Positions 7,406 through 18,360 of a stretch of 64,000 nt of DNA are shown here, piece by piece. Under the pieces are notes generated by a model, which did not search any database, was not told the origin of the DNA, and saw only the letters and a list, made by a program, of their open reading frames with translations. Source of the stretch: Aurantiochytrium sp. KH105 (Eukaryota > Sar > Bigyra > Thraustochytrida > Thraustochytriidae); assembly GCA_003116975.1 (NCBI GenBank), contig BGKB01000024.1:434001-498000 (forward strand), in the 5' to 3' direction. Each line of letters starts with the position of its first letter. Within the stretch, counting starts at the first letter, position 1. The position numbers were made by a program, and so were the translations under genes.

Positions 7406-9613
7406 ATGGAGCTCCCCGACGACCAAGACGTGAGCGAGGGCCTCGTGTTGCTCGCGCCTGGCGGCAAGGGCAAGGAAAGGAAGCATAAAAAGAGCAAAAA
7501 GGACAAAAAGGATAAGAAGGACAGGAGGAAACACAAACATCGTCGTGGCGAACATGAAGCCAACGACAGCAGCGACGATGCTCTCGACCAGCGCGGTGGC
7601 AAGAAGCGCGCACGCAATGATGCCAGGTCCACCGAATATAACGGGACGCGTCTGAGACCTGAGGACCTGGTGAACATGCTGAGTAGCTTTGCGGCAGTCG
7701 TAGGTCTCGGAGCTCGGGATCATGCGTGCAAGTTATTTCTCCGTGCTGCAATGCGTGACCCTGCGCAACAAGGACGCACCGTGGCGTGCACGTGGCCGGC
7801 ACCCCTTCAAGCGCGAAACGCTGCATTCGATTTGCAGTGCGCCGCGTACGTTGAGCGCTTTGAGCGACGAAAGCTGGACAAGTATGAGAACTCCCGGGTG
7901 ACGGCCTTTAATGCGTGCATGTTGATCCAGGAGACATTCCGCGACCCGCTTCTGCAGCAATTTTCGCTTGTTGTGATTGACGGTTTTCAACAGCGAGACG
8001 TGTACGCAGATCTTTTGCTCAGTCTTCTTGTCAAGATCCAGGCGAGGAGGCCAGAACTGCGAATTCTCGTCTTTGCGTGCACAGAAGGAAGCGCCGAGGT
8101 CGCGGCCTCATACCTTGGTCAAACGCTCGCGTTGAGAAGTGGACTTTTTGATGTGCGTCCGCCAAGACTTGATCGAACTTTCCACCAGCGTCTTATGTAT
8201 CTGAAAACTGCGACTTTGGACTATCTACGCGAGTGCGTGGATCTTGTGGTGTTGTTGCACACGGAGCAATCAATGTCTGCAGGTAACATCCTCGTGTTTC
8301 TGCCCTCGAACCGAGGAGTCAATGCGTTTATAGAACAGATGAACCATCAGCAAGGGTGTTCCAATCTCGACGTGATTCCTTGGAGTCCGGGTTCCCAACG
8401 CGGCGTCGCGCGAGGATACAGAAGTTGCACAGTTGTATACTTTGCACAAGAGTCTCTCTTCTTCCAGACAGCGACAGCGTTTCGAGAGGTCACCATGGTT
8501 GTGGACTCAATGCTTGCCGAGCGAAAGGTGGTGGATTGCGACACTGGTGTCGAGGATTACGGCGTTGTGGCGGTGACGCGCGAGGAGGCCGAACAACGCG
8601 CGCAGTGCTCGCAGGATTTCGTTTTTCGCCTGTGCACTGAGCAAGCCGCCTCGGATCTCGTCATGGAAGAGGGGTCGCATGCTGGGGCGGAAGTCACGCG
8701 AGCCAATCTCAGCACCTTGTGTCTGCAATTGAAGCGACTTCATGTGCGTGACCTGGTTCGATTTCCGTATGTAACAGCGCCACCCGCTCGAGCCATGACG
8801 CGAGCCCTTGATGAGCTTCATGCTCTTGAGGCCATTGACGACAATGGCGAGCTAAGCACAATAGGGGCACGCATGGTGCGTTTTTTGCCCTTGAATCCAG
8901 CGTTGAGTCGGCTGCTAGTGCTTTCCCTGGAGTTTGGGTGTTCGGAGGAGGCTTTGACGATTGCTGCAATGCTCGAGACACTCGAGCACGCGAGTCTGTT
9001 CATGCGCGGAACGTCTGCATTGTCATTGAAAGCAACTGACGCCGTGCGTGCTCTGGGCGCGCGGGAAGGTGACCTGGTCATGTACGTAAACATTTACAAT
9101 AACTATGTCATGGCCGCGAACCGTACGACGTGGTGCGAGGCCATGGGGATCAAATTGCACACATTGAAACGGTGTCATTCGATTCGAAAGGTACTTGAGA
9201 AGGAATTGGTCCTACTTGCACAAGAAGCAAAGGTGCAAGTTTTGTCGTGCTGCGAAGATACGAACTCGTTGGTGCGTTGCATTTGCGGGGCTTTCTTTCT
9301 CTGTGCGGCACGACTGGATGGGAGCGGCCAGAAATACGTGACGATCGACGGGCGCACCCAATTGAGTGTTCTTCCTTCCAACGTTTTCTATCAGCAGTGT
9401 GGAGTTCCTCCGCAGTGGATTGTTATGCCCCGATTGGCGCGAAATGTTGAAAACGTTACGCGTATTGAGCCCAGCATGCTTTTAGAGTCGGCACCGCATG
9501 TCTTTCGGGCGAGTAAACCCGTAAGCAGTCGGGACGGACAGGGTTCGTCATCGACTTCATCCTCCTCATCCGTCAACCGCATGCAGCGACCAGCCTGGAT
9601 GGTGATGCCCTAG
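7406..9613 (+). CDS. Catalytically degenerate DEAH-box helicase-like protein (DHX35-like)
   Basis: 735 residues. A Lys-rich N-terminus (about 25-45, KKSKKDKKDKKDRR) precedes a DEAH-helicase scaffold in correct order: a motif-I region (GLGARDHACK) without the GKT/GKS P-loop, a motif-Ia-like CTWPAPLQARNAA, then ETFRDPLLQQFSLVVIDGF where DEAH reads DGFQ, motif III (SAT) reading ACT, a motif-IV-like ILVFLPSN, and EQRAQCSQ where motif VI QRxGRxGR should be. The winged-helix/ratchet and OB-fold parts are well preserved: TRANLSTLCLQLKRL, ELSTIGARMVRFLPLNPALSRLL, VNIYNNYVMA, AFFLCAARLDGSGQKYVTID, and ESAPHVF near the end as in DHX35. ATP hydrolysis is therefore unlikely, and a scaffold role in RNP or spliceosome assembly is inference. 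The frame is continuous with no internal stops, so it is not a pseudogene by sequence. Confidence 0.75.
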   Translation: MELPDDQDVSEGLVLLAPGGKGKERKHKKSKKDKKDKKDRRKHKHRRGEHEANDSSDDALDQRGGKKRARNDARSTEYNGTRLRPEDLVNMLSSFAAVVGLGARDHACKLFLRAAMRDPAQQGRTVACTWPAPLQARNAAFDLQCAAYVERFERRKLDKYENSRVTAFNACMLIQETFRDPLLQQFSLVVIDGFQQRDVYADLLLSLLVKIQARRPELRILVFACTEGSAEVAASYLGQTLALRSGLFDVRPPRLDRTFHQRLMYLKTATLDYLRECVDLVVLLHTEQSMSAGNILVFLPSNRGVNAFIEQMNHQQGCSNLDVIPWSPGSQRGVARGYRSCTVVYFAQESLFFQTATAFREVTMVVDSMLAERKVVDCDTGVEDYGVVAVTREEAEQRAQCSQDFVFRLCTEQAASDLVMEEGSHAGAEVTRANLSTLCLQLKRLHVRDLVRFPYVTAPPARAMTRALDELHALEAIDDNGELSTIGARMVRFLPLNPALSRLLVLSLEFGCSEEALTIAAMLETLEHASLFMRGTSALSLKATDAVRALGAREGDLVMYVNIYNNYVMAANRTTWCEAMGIKLHTLKRCHSIRKVLEKELVLLAQEAKVQVLSCCEDTNSLVRCICGAFFLCAARLDGSGQKYVTIDGRTQLSVLPSNVFYQQCGVPPQWIVMPRLARNVENVTRIEPSMLLESAPHVFRASKPVSSRDGQGSSSTSSSSSVNRMQRPAWMVMP

Positions 9614-9988
9614 TTGTCTCTGATTTATCTCATCTCGTAAACTTTATTTGATAAAGCAGAGGCGAAGAGCTTCATGGACGCAACGTGAGGGTTCAACTTC
9701 TTGAAGAGCCCCACGCAAAGCACAGCGTAGTATTCTCTATTACAAGGCACGCAAGTAGCCAAATGAGGTCTTTCTTTTCTTTTGGGGTTTTGTTTGCAAA
9801 CAGTGAGACGAGGCAGCGCGATGATGCTTGCTGCAAGAGACGATTCCGTTTGATCAGAAACCGATGTTCGGATGAGAGCAAAGCACCCCCCCCCTTCGTT
9901 CTTGTGTATAGAGTTTGCAAACTTTTTATTCCTTCTTCACTTTTTTAACTTTCTCCAGCGGGATGTTCTATTCTCCTTTTACTTTTCT
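9614..9988. other. Convergent 3' intergenic region
   Basis: About 375 bp, clearly more AT-rich than the flanking coding DNA, with T-rich tracts and a C8 run near 9888-9895. It separates the 3' ends of the DEAH-like and polyQ-ankyrin genes and should hold both polyadenylation regions. No gene seen. Confidence 0.4.
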
Positions 9989-12459
9989 TCAGGAATTGGA
10001 TGCTTGACGCTTGAGCAACGCAATCGTGGACTGCAGACTAATTTTCGACTTTCCAGGCGTTTGCTCTGAGCCTTTCACCGATTGGGTCTCTCCGGTGGAT
10101 GGGGAAGACTTGGTGCTTGTGTTGGACATTGCGGGGGTAACGTCAGCTGGGGTGGTCGTGGAGGGCACGTTAGAAGTTGCTTGTTTCCCTTTGGCGGCAA
10201 AAGGCAGCGAGCCTTGCGAAGACACTTGGGCCTCGGCGAGAGCAATGACCGAAAGGCCATTTTTGTTTTTTAGCGAAAAGTTGAAGCGGCGAGGAATGAG
10301 CATACGGGTGACTGTCTGGCAAAGCTCATCGGTGACATCGATGCGCGACACATGAAGCAAAAGCTCATGCAAGACGGTGTTTCGCTTCGCGTTGACAGTA
10401 TTGACGCGAAAAGGACCATACTTGGAAGGAAACGCGTCCAAGTAGGCTTCAATGGTGCGAATATAAATGGGGCCGTGGCGGATATACAAGTGCAAACCCG
10501 TGTCGCGGCCATTCTTTGAGGGCTTGTTGAGATCCACACCACACTCATTGATCAAGAAGCGGAAGAGCTGGTCTCGATTGCTTCCCTTGGTGGCACGATG
10601 GAGTAGTGTTTCTCCATCTGCGCTCTCCATTTCGAAATCGAAGCCGGCACGATGAAACGCACGAAAGACGCGAAGATCGAGAACTCCAAACTTGACAAAG
10701 GAGTCCATGTAGGCGTGGAGAAAAGCACTTGGGTCGACTCCAGATAGTTTCTCGGAAAGATCACTTGTCTCGGTCTCCCCAGAGGAGGTGGTTCGTAGAC
10801 CTGCGAGAAACTCTCTGAGCTCTTCGCTATTTTCTCTTGGGTGGAGAGAGGCAAGACGCAACAAGTGGTTTGCCCGGCGATCAGCCTCGTCGCTCGACGC
10901 CGTGGAAGTAGTCTGTCCAACAGAGCCTTCCTGCGGTCTGTCTGCGCTATCTACTGTTTGCGCCAAAGCCTTTTCCGTGGCTGTGGGCTTGCTGGATTGC
11001 CGGCCCACGGCTGTCGTTTTTGTTGCTGCTGCTGTTACTGCTGTTGTTTTGTCATCGCCTTGCGTATAATCATAGTCCTCGTCTCTATCCTCATTGAGCG
11101 CACCATCAGAGGCAGCTCTTGGGCTATTCTGCCTGCGCTTGGTGTGTCGATCTTGATTGGCAGAGCCGGAGGACGTGGAGTGAGGACGTTTACGTTGTTT
11201 TGAGCGTCCCGGAGTGGCCGAGGAGTCCGATTGAGTGGTCAGGATCTGGGACGCATTCCCAGAAGCTGATCCACTGGAGCTGGCTGTTTGCGCAAAGGGG
11301 TCGCTATCGGCAGCTTTGGTATCGCGACTCCCTTTGTTGCTGCTGGAACTACCTTCCCCGTTGCTGTTTCCGCTCGAATTGTTAACGTTATTGTCGGATC
11401 CGCTCGAGCCCGATCCCTCGTCGCGCGCGTTTCCACGACGTGCGTGCCTCCTACGACCGCGTCCCGACGAAAGCGTAGAGTGCGACGAGAACGATGACAG
11501 AGGCGAATTGGAGGATCGCGAATTCGAGTCGTCGCCGCGGCGTGTTCGAAATTTTTTGCGAAATCGGCGTTTCTTGAGCGCGGCAACGGCAGTCTGTACC
11601 TGGCGCACTTGGTCTGAGAGATTCTCGACTTTGCTGGCTTGCTCGTTGACGCGCGCGGAGGCTTGGTCAAAGAGAACGCTCATGCTGGCGAGCAAGGTGT
11701 TTGCCTGAGCAATGAGAAGTTGTTGCTGTTGTGCTGAAGGCGTGATCAGCTGGTACTGGCTGAAAGGCGTCTGCATTTGTTGTGGTCGCTGCATCTGCTG
11801 CTGCATTTGTTGCTGCTGTGGTTGCGCAAGATGTTGTTCCGTGAGTTGAGAACTTGATTGTTGTGGGGTCGCTTGGGAAAACAAATTTTGAAGCATGGCC
11901 GGCGAGCCCGCATAAGGACCTAGAAAAGGTTGTCCACCAACACTAGTCTGGAAAATCTGCGGCTGTTGCTGACCAGGGTAATACTGAACCACGGGGGTCA
12001 TGTTTTGCGAGCCGTGTTGGAATTGTCCCGGCGCAAGGACAGGAAAGAACACTTCTTGGCTGCCCGTATCGGTTGAGTAGATGCGCTGCATTGGCATCTG
12101 CTGAGGTGTTGACGATGAAGTCGACGATGACGTTGATGGCAGAGTTCCTTGTCGCGGCGCATCTGAGGGTTGCTGCTGCTGCTGCTGTTGTTGCGGTTGC
12201 TGATTGTGCCTTTGCGCAGGACCTTGATTCTGTCCTTGATTCTTTCCTTGGTCTACTTGGTACGGGCGGAATTGCTGCTGCTGCGGAAAGTGCTGTTGCT
12301 GATCATTCTGATTTTTGAATTGCAGCAATTCATTTTGTTGCTGCTGCTGCTGTTGCTGTTGCTGCTGCTGCTGCTGCTGCTGCCGCTGCTGCTGCTGCCG
12401 CTGGTGCCGCTGTGACTGTGGTTGCTGCTGCTGCGGTTGCTGCTGTTGCTGTGACTGCG

Positions 12460-12544
<85 letters not shown>

Positions 12545-12601
12545 ACCTCCTTGCGCACCGCCGCTTTGCTGGCCGACGGGCCACGAGAAACCTGGCCACA
12601 T
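9989..12601 (-). CDS. Polyglutamine and ankyrin-repeat protein
   Basis: 870 residues from the ATG at 12601 (MWPGFSWPVGQQ). Just after the start lies a run of 28 Gln followed by further Gln/Pro/His-interrupted Gln tracts (about 20-120), then Gln/Asn/Ser-rich low complexity. A short helical stretch near residues 320-350 (LLASMSVLFDQASARVNEQ...VQTAVAALKK) is coiled-coil-like and is followed by a basic RKKFRTRRGDD patch, a possible nuclear signal. The C-terminal ~250 residues contain ankyrin-like repeats (ADGETLLHRATKGSNRDQLFRFLINECG, then DTGLHLYIRHG, and KRNTVLHELLLH). The family is not recognised; a nuclear scaffold or cofactor role is inference. The frame continues upstream to a GTG at 13180, but that part is Arg/Gly/Ala translation of GC-rich leader and is excluded. 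Confidence 0.7.
12461..12544. repeat. CAG/CTG trinucleotide tract encoding 28 Gln
   Basis: On the minus strand the tract reads CAA, then 26 uninterrupted CAG codons (about 12464-12541), then CAA. Shorter interrupted CAG/CAA tracts continue to about 12170. It lies just inside the start of the polyQ-ankyrin gene. Confidence 0.9.
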
Positions 12602-12962
12602 AGTCTCCTTTTTCTGTCTCCAACCACCCGCGCCGAGCCTCGAGCAGGCGCGGACCCCCGTCCGCCGCCCGCCGCGCCGCGCGCAGCCGCCCCGCACGCC
12701 AGCCCGCCAGCCCGCCAGCCCGCCGCGAGCGAGCGGGCGCCGCGCCGCGCGCTCGCAGCCTCGCCGCGTTGCCGCTCTGCGCCTGCCCGCTCTGCGCCGC
12801 CCACCGCCCGCTGCCAGACTCTGCAAGATAAGATGATCAGCTTGCGCCTGCTTCCTCTCGCCGCCCCTGAGACGCGGCCGCAGAGGCCAGCCGCTCTGGC
12901 CGCCTGTGGGGCCGCCATCTGCGACGTTTGCTCGTCGCCCGCCGTGGCGTGTCATCTCCAGA

Positions 12963-12995
<33 letters not shown>

Positions 12996-14112
12996 CTCCC
13001 CTCCGCTCCTCCGGGTCTGCGCGTGGCCTGCGCTGCGCTGGAGAGACGCGCTTTACCGCTTCTGGCCGACCGAGCGAGCGATTCGCGGCGGGTCGATGGC
13101 CTCCCTCTCCGTCTGTTCATAGCGTTTGTCAGTCTGCATCCAGGCGAGCGGTGGGGATCAGAACCCTCACCGCAGTCCACAGTGGACTACAGTGGGACGC
13201 GGCGCGGCGCGGCAGAGGCTGCCGATGGGGGGAGCAGCAGGCCTTGGAAATTTGACGGCAGGTGCTGCGTCAGGCTATCTGTGGGGCCGTTCTGCGGGGC
13301 CTTTTCTACCCTCGGCCTCCGCAGCGGCCCAGCACGGATCAGCCAGCTGCGGCGGCCGCCCGCACGCCCTGCAGGCTTGGCTGCCGCCGCCCGCGTCGGG
13401 GACGCGCTCTGCTTGACCGTCCTCCGCCCGCCCTCCCATCCGCACTAGCGACCGTCTCTCGCGGCGCAGCTCGGCGCGGCTCGGCGCCACTTGATTTGCA
13501 AAGCGACAGGGGCTGGGCGGCTCGGCGAGTTTCACAAAACGCAGAACCTCCAGAGTCCAGCCGCGACGGAGACTGCGGGCCAGAGGCATCGGCCTCTCCG
13601 CTCTCTCTTCCGCCGCCGCCGCCCGCCCCGCCGCGCTCCAACCATGCCCCCACTCTCCCCTTATTCCACTACCTCTCTACGCTCGACAGCGGTATCCTCC
13701 TCTTGTCGCCCTCACAAGGCCGTCCACAGCCTTGCGACTTGACTTCGCGCAGGCCCCGCAGCGGGAAATGGTGCTCCTCGCGCGCTTCTCGGCAAGTTTT
13801 CGCCCCACGCCCGCCTGCCTGCGCCCCGCGCACTCGCGTCAGGAGGCGCGCCGTCTGGCCTCCGCGGGCGCGACCGCGAGCTTGCGCTCCGGCGTGGGAG
13901 CGGGCAGGGAGGCCTGCAGCCGCCAGGCTAGCCAGCTGCCTGCGAATCGCCGCGCCGCAGTCACCGCACGCCGTTTTGACTCCTGTAGCACGGCTGCATG
14001 GCCTACTCTTGAGCCAGCTCTAGCGCCTCACTAGCCTGAGCCTGCCGCCCAGACGGGCTTGGCGCGACCGTCTTTCAGGCAGGAAGCGGGCGGGAAGGAG
14101 GGAGAAAGGAAA

Positions 14113-14645
14113 GGAGGGAGGGAGGGAGGGAGGGAGGGAAGCCGAGCCGCACTTGACGGCCGCAGTGGGGAAGAAACGCGGCCCCTTGTGCTCCAGTCTT
14201 TCCTCCCTCCCCCCGTCCCCGCACCCACCTGGCGCCGTGCGGGGCCGTGCGGGGCCGCTTACGCAACGCAACGCAACGCAACGCAACATGACGGTTTTTT
14301 GCCTTTTACCTCCCTCGCAGGGGTAGTGGGCCGCAGTCTGCAAGTCTGCAATTTTGCAACCCTGTCAGCGGCTCTGCGCGCCGTCGGCTCCGCAGCCGCG
14401 CCGCTCGCCTCGCCTCGCCTCGCCTCGCCTCGCCTGACCCGCAGCCTTTGGCGCGCCTGGAAAGAGCTCTACTTCCAGGCTCGCGCGACAAAACCCGCCA
14501 GTGGTGGCGGCTTGTGGCGGAGCCCTTCTCGCGACGCGCTCTTTCTGGCGGCAGTGGGCCGACGCAGAAGCTGTCTCGGCGCCAGACTCGCAGCTTGGCA
14601 GTGGCAAGTGCGGCGGAGCAGCTCCGCGTGATGCTGGCCGGCTGG

Positions 14646-14681
<36 letters not shown>

Positions 14682-14837
14682 CTGGCTGGCTGAGCTGATG
14701 GAAAAGTTGCAGTCGGCTACAGCTGGTCGGCCGCCTGCTATCGCTGCTGGCAGGAGCTCCAGCTCAAGCCGTTCGCTGCACGGGAGACACGCACGCACGC
14801 ACAGACGCACAGACGCACAGACGCACAGACGCACAGA

Positions 14838-14869
<32 letters not shown>

Positions 14870-14872
14870 CGA
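14113..14872. repeat. Cluster of 4- and 5-bp microsatellites
   Basis: Within 760 bp there are five different short tandem repeats: GGGA (about 14113-14139), ACGCA x5 (about 14261-14287), CGCCT (about 14405-14435), AGGC/GGCT (about 14645-14692), and a compound ACGC plus ACGCACAG array (about 14788-14871). Unit lengths are four or five bases, apart from the compound 8-mer, which is itself a multiple of four. Confidence 0.85.
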
Positions 14873-15232
14873 AGCTCGCCGCTGTCGCTCCTGCCGCCTC
14901 ACAGTGACCGGCGGAAAGAGGCCACAGAGGGTTTGCGTGAGGGCGGCCCAGGACGACTCACTCGCTCGCCACAGCTCGCTGTGGAAGCCCGCGACTCCCA
15001 ACCAGAGTCAGCCAGCCCCCCGCAGAGCCTGCCGCGGTCCGCGCCTTGCGACTCGACAAAATCACTGTGGGAGATTTTTGCGCTCGCGGCTCGCGCCCAG
15101 ACTGGCAACCAGCCAAGCAGACAGACCGACAGATTGGCAACCGCCGCGCTGCCGCGAGAACTCTCCGCCTCTCTGCCCATCCGCCCTGCCGTCTCCCTCC
15201 TCTCCTCTCTTCTCCTCGCCCCACCCCGCCTC

Positions 15233-15273
15233 CTCCCTCCCTCCCTCCCTCCCTCCCTCCCTCCCTCCCTCCC
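15233..15273. repeat. (CTCC)n microsatellite
   Basis: A perfect homopurine/homopyrimidine tetranucleotide tract of about 41 bp, with a second shorter CTCC tract at about 15418-15441. Confidence 0.85.
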
Positions 15274-16344
15274 GTGACGCGCGCCGTCGTGTGTGTGTCG
15301 CCCGCGGGCTGCGGTGCGCTGCGGTCGCGCCTCCCCGCTTCCGTCTTCTGCCGCCCGCTGCCACCGCCGCCCGCGGCTACCCGAGCCGAGCCGAGGCGCC
15401 GCAGCCCCGCGCCTCCCGCCCTCCCTCCCTCCCTCCCTCCCAGGTCTCAGACCGCCGGGCCCCGCTGCCGGGCTTGGCCCGAGCGTACGAACGGCCGGGC
15501 CCCGGGGCGCCGCGGAGCGCAGGGGCCGCGCGCTCGGGCCCGGCGAGCGCGACAGAATCCCCCCCTCCCCCCCTCCTTCTCTCCCTCACTCCCTCCCTCC
15601 TCGCCCCCACATACGGCCGACCGACCGGCCTCGGCTGTGCGGACTGTGGCGCCTGCCCCGCAGCTGCCGCCGCCATGCTTTGCGCGGCGGAGACCAGATT
15701 GGCAAGCGCGAGCAGAGCAGCCACGGCCAGCAGCAAGAAGGACTGCGGGCTGAAGGAGAAGTCAGGGAGAAGAACAAGGCAAGGAGGAGAAACTGGAGAA
15801 GCAAGGATTGGAGATGAGATGGGTAAGCCGCCACTGGCGCGCCTTCAGTCGGCCGACCGAGGCCAGAGGTCTTGGGTTGCAGGGGTCAACGCAGGCCGAG
15901 GCGGAATTGGCTGGAATGGGTGAACGGCCGACGTAATGCAGGCCTGGCGGATCGCCAACTCGGAAGCGACTCAGGGGCCTTCTTCGAGACTTCTGGCTGC
16001 CCGAAATCCATAGGGTGCGAAGACGGCATCGGTTTGTTACATTGCGCAAGCGGTAGAGGCACGGGACGGACATGACTTGCGGTGGTGGCGAGAGCTCCTG
16101 CTTTCATAGTCGCAGCTGTCGTGGTATGCTACATACTTTGGCCACGATGTCTGTTGCGTTTTGTAATTTGATTGACAATGCCGTAGGCCAATTTCGCCAG
16201 TGACAATGAGAAATTTGCCATAATTCTTATTTTACCTCCGGCGGCGCACTTCGCCACTGGTGGCTGTGCGAAAGTATTGTTGGAAAAGGTCCTGACGATA
16301 GCGATCGCTCAACGAACTCTGTGCACGCACCACGACAAGCAATC

Positions 16345-16430
16345 GATTGGTTGGCTGGCTGATTGGCTGACTGGCCATGGCTGGCTAATGGCTGGCTAAT
16401 GGCTGGCTATTGGCTGGCTGTTGGCTAAGT
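16345..16430. repeat. Degenerate TGGCTGGCTAAT-type repeat
   Basis: Several imperfect copies of an approximately 8-12 bp unit built on TGGCTGGC with variable spacers (AAT, ATT, GTT), at the left side of the lower-GC island. Confidence 0.7.
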
Positions 16431-17264
16431 GGCTTAAATGCTTGTACAGCGTTACCCTGAGCGCGCGTGCTCTGCTTGTCGGCTAGTTTGTTTGCTTGCT
16501 TTTTCGAGTCACTCACCGGCCGGAAGCGGACGATTCATCTGGCCAGCACCTCATCAAAGAAAGCACTCCGCACATTATTCCTAAGTTGACGGTAATTTCT
16601 TCAGAGAACAGAAGAATGAAATGAAGAACTTGATTTCACTTAACGTAAAAGAAATTCCGCTGCGTGGCTTGCACGAAACGGGAAAGTGGATTGTAAGCTT
16701 CTCACGTTGTAGCTCGCAGCCAGCTTCAGTATTTGGTGTATTCCGGTATGCTTCGGTTCTCCCGGTTTCTGGTATCGACTTTAGTCGCTGCCAGGTCTAT
16801 TCGGCTCAGTGGTCCCAGGTCACGACCCTGGTCCATCTTTACTAAGTAGGTACTCCTATCATTTCGGGCGCGGGCCAAGCTCGGCGCGGACGGACATATG
16901 GCGCGGCCTTGTGCTGGTCCCCAACTCCGAGCGTTTCCACGGCGCGGGTCAATGCGTTCTTCCTGCGTCTTGCCCCTTCGATATTTATGATCGGTGACTG
17001 TCTCTCTTTTGAGCAGCGTCCCACCTGGCATTGAGTCTTTGGAAAGGTCCACTTCCACAGACGTTGATTGCCGGTTTCCTTTTTTTCGCTTTTAGAAAAG
17101 CTGTCGTGAGCATGATGCGCACAATGTACATTTCTTCACCAGAACCAAAAAGGCAGACAATATGGTCTTTCTGAAATTCGCTCACCATTCAGCCCTTCGA
17201 GTAGGGAACCGTTGCTCCAAGCTCATATCATCAAACAATCAAGTTTATCATTGTATACAAGCTT

Positions 17265-18045
17265 TCATTTCCTCCTTCTAGATAATGCTTGCGGCTCCTC
17301 TTTCTTCTTCTGCACAAATCTTACATCTCCTCCTACAAAACCTAGTTTACTTTTCCTCCTAAAGAAGAAAACTTCTGCAGTTTGCCCTTATCAGCCAGCC
17401 AGGAAATTAACCTACGTTCCAACTCCTTCCTTTCTTGACATAACCTAGACTGACTGCCGGTATAATGGAGGCTGCCGGCAAAGTAGATACTTGAATTCCA
17501 ATTCGGTGGTTTCCTTGTGCAAGAAAGTGTCTCTGCTCTGACTGTATGACAACGATACAGCGGTTCAAGGACTGCAACGATCTGCTCGCATGTACTCATA
17601 AAGTTTATAAGAAAGATATTCTGGACATCGACATCTCACTGTCAGCTTTCTTTACGTTTCCTCCTTCTAGATAATGCTTACGGCTCCTCCTTCTTCTTCT
17701 GCACAAATCTTATGTCTCCTCCTGCAAAACCTAGTTTACTTTTCCTCCTAAAGAAGAAAATTTCTGCAGTTTGTCCTTATCAGCCAGCCAGGAGATTAAC
17801 CTACGTTCCAACTCCTTCCTTTCTTGACATAACCTAGACTGACTGCCAGTATAATGGAGGCTGTCGGCAAAGTAGATGCTTGAAATTCAATTCGGTGGTT
17901 TCCTTGTGCAAGAAAGTGTCTCTGCTCTGACTGTATGACAACGATACAGCGGTTCAAGGACTGCAACGATCTGCTCGCATGTACTCATAAAGTTTATAAG
18001 AGAGATGTTCTGGACATCGACATCTCACTGTCAGCCATCTTTGTC
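17265..18045. repeat. 389-bp direct tandem duplication
   Basis: Two adjacent copies of about 389 bp (copy 1 about 17265-17655, copy 2 about 17656-18045). For example GATAATGCTT at 17281 recurs as GATAATGCTT at 17670, and the phrase CATCGACATCTCACTGTCAGC ends both copies. Copies differ by scattered point changes and small indels (for example AAGAAAGATATT versus AAGAGAGATGTT), indicating an old but recognisable duplication. Neither copy keeps a convincing open frame. The unit is lower in GC than its surroundings. It resembles no element I recognise. Confidence 0.85.
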
Positions 18046-18310
18046 TCACTCTTCGATCTCTCATCTTGATGCTACGTGAAAGATGCCAATAATGCAGCCA
18101 CCACCGGCCTCGTCGTCTCCAATGCTTGCGAAACGCAAGGTTGCATTTCCTGGCCGGCGCCAAAGCGCTCTTCACCCAATGGCCACTTGCAGACTTTCGG
18201 CCGATCCTGGCGCCGATATCAGGATGCATTCTGCTCCGCATTTTTTGATTTAGCTAGCACCCGTCAGCGCGCAACAGGCGCCATAGTCGCAGACGCCCGC
18301 CACCGGTGAA

Positions 18311-18360
18311 TCGGTCGGTCAGTCGGTCGGTCGGTCCATCGGTCGGTCCATCGGTCGGCT
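18311..18360. repeat. (GGTC)n microsatellite
   Basis: Imperfect GGTC tandem repeat interrupted by CCAT and AGTC units. Confidence 0.8.

Noticed and set aside
12315-12545. Open frames of poly-Cys, poly-Leu, poly-Ala and poly-Ser over the CAG tract
   Set aside because: These are the other five readings of the CTG/CAG repeat; only the Gln frame continues into a structured protein.
14645-14871. Regular short repeats as a CRISPR-like array
   Set aside because: Units are contiguous 4- to 8-bp microsatellites without unique spacers, in a eukaryotic genome.
14904-15923. 339-residue plus-strand open frame in the first desert
   Set aside because: Pro/Ser/Arg/Ala low complexity across CTCC repeats, overlapped by comparable open frames in other frames; no domain.
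16726-17058. 110-residue minus-strand open frame in the lower-GC island
   Set aside because: Charged sequence without recognisable motif and no plausible flanking exons; could be an element remnant but cannot be supported.
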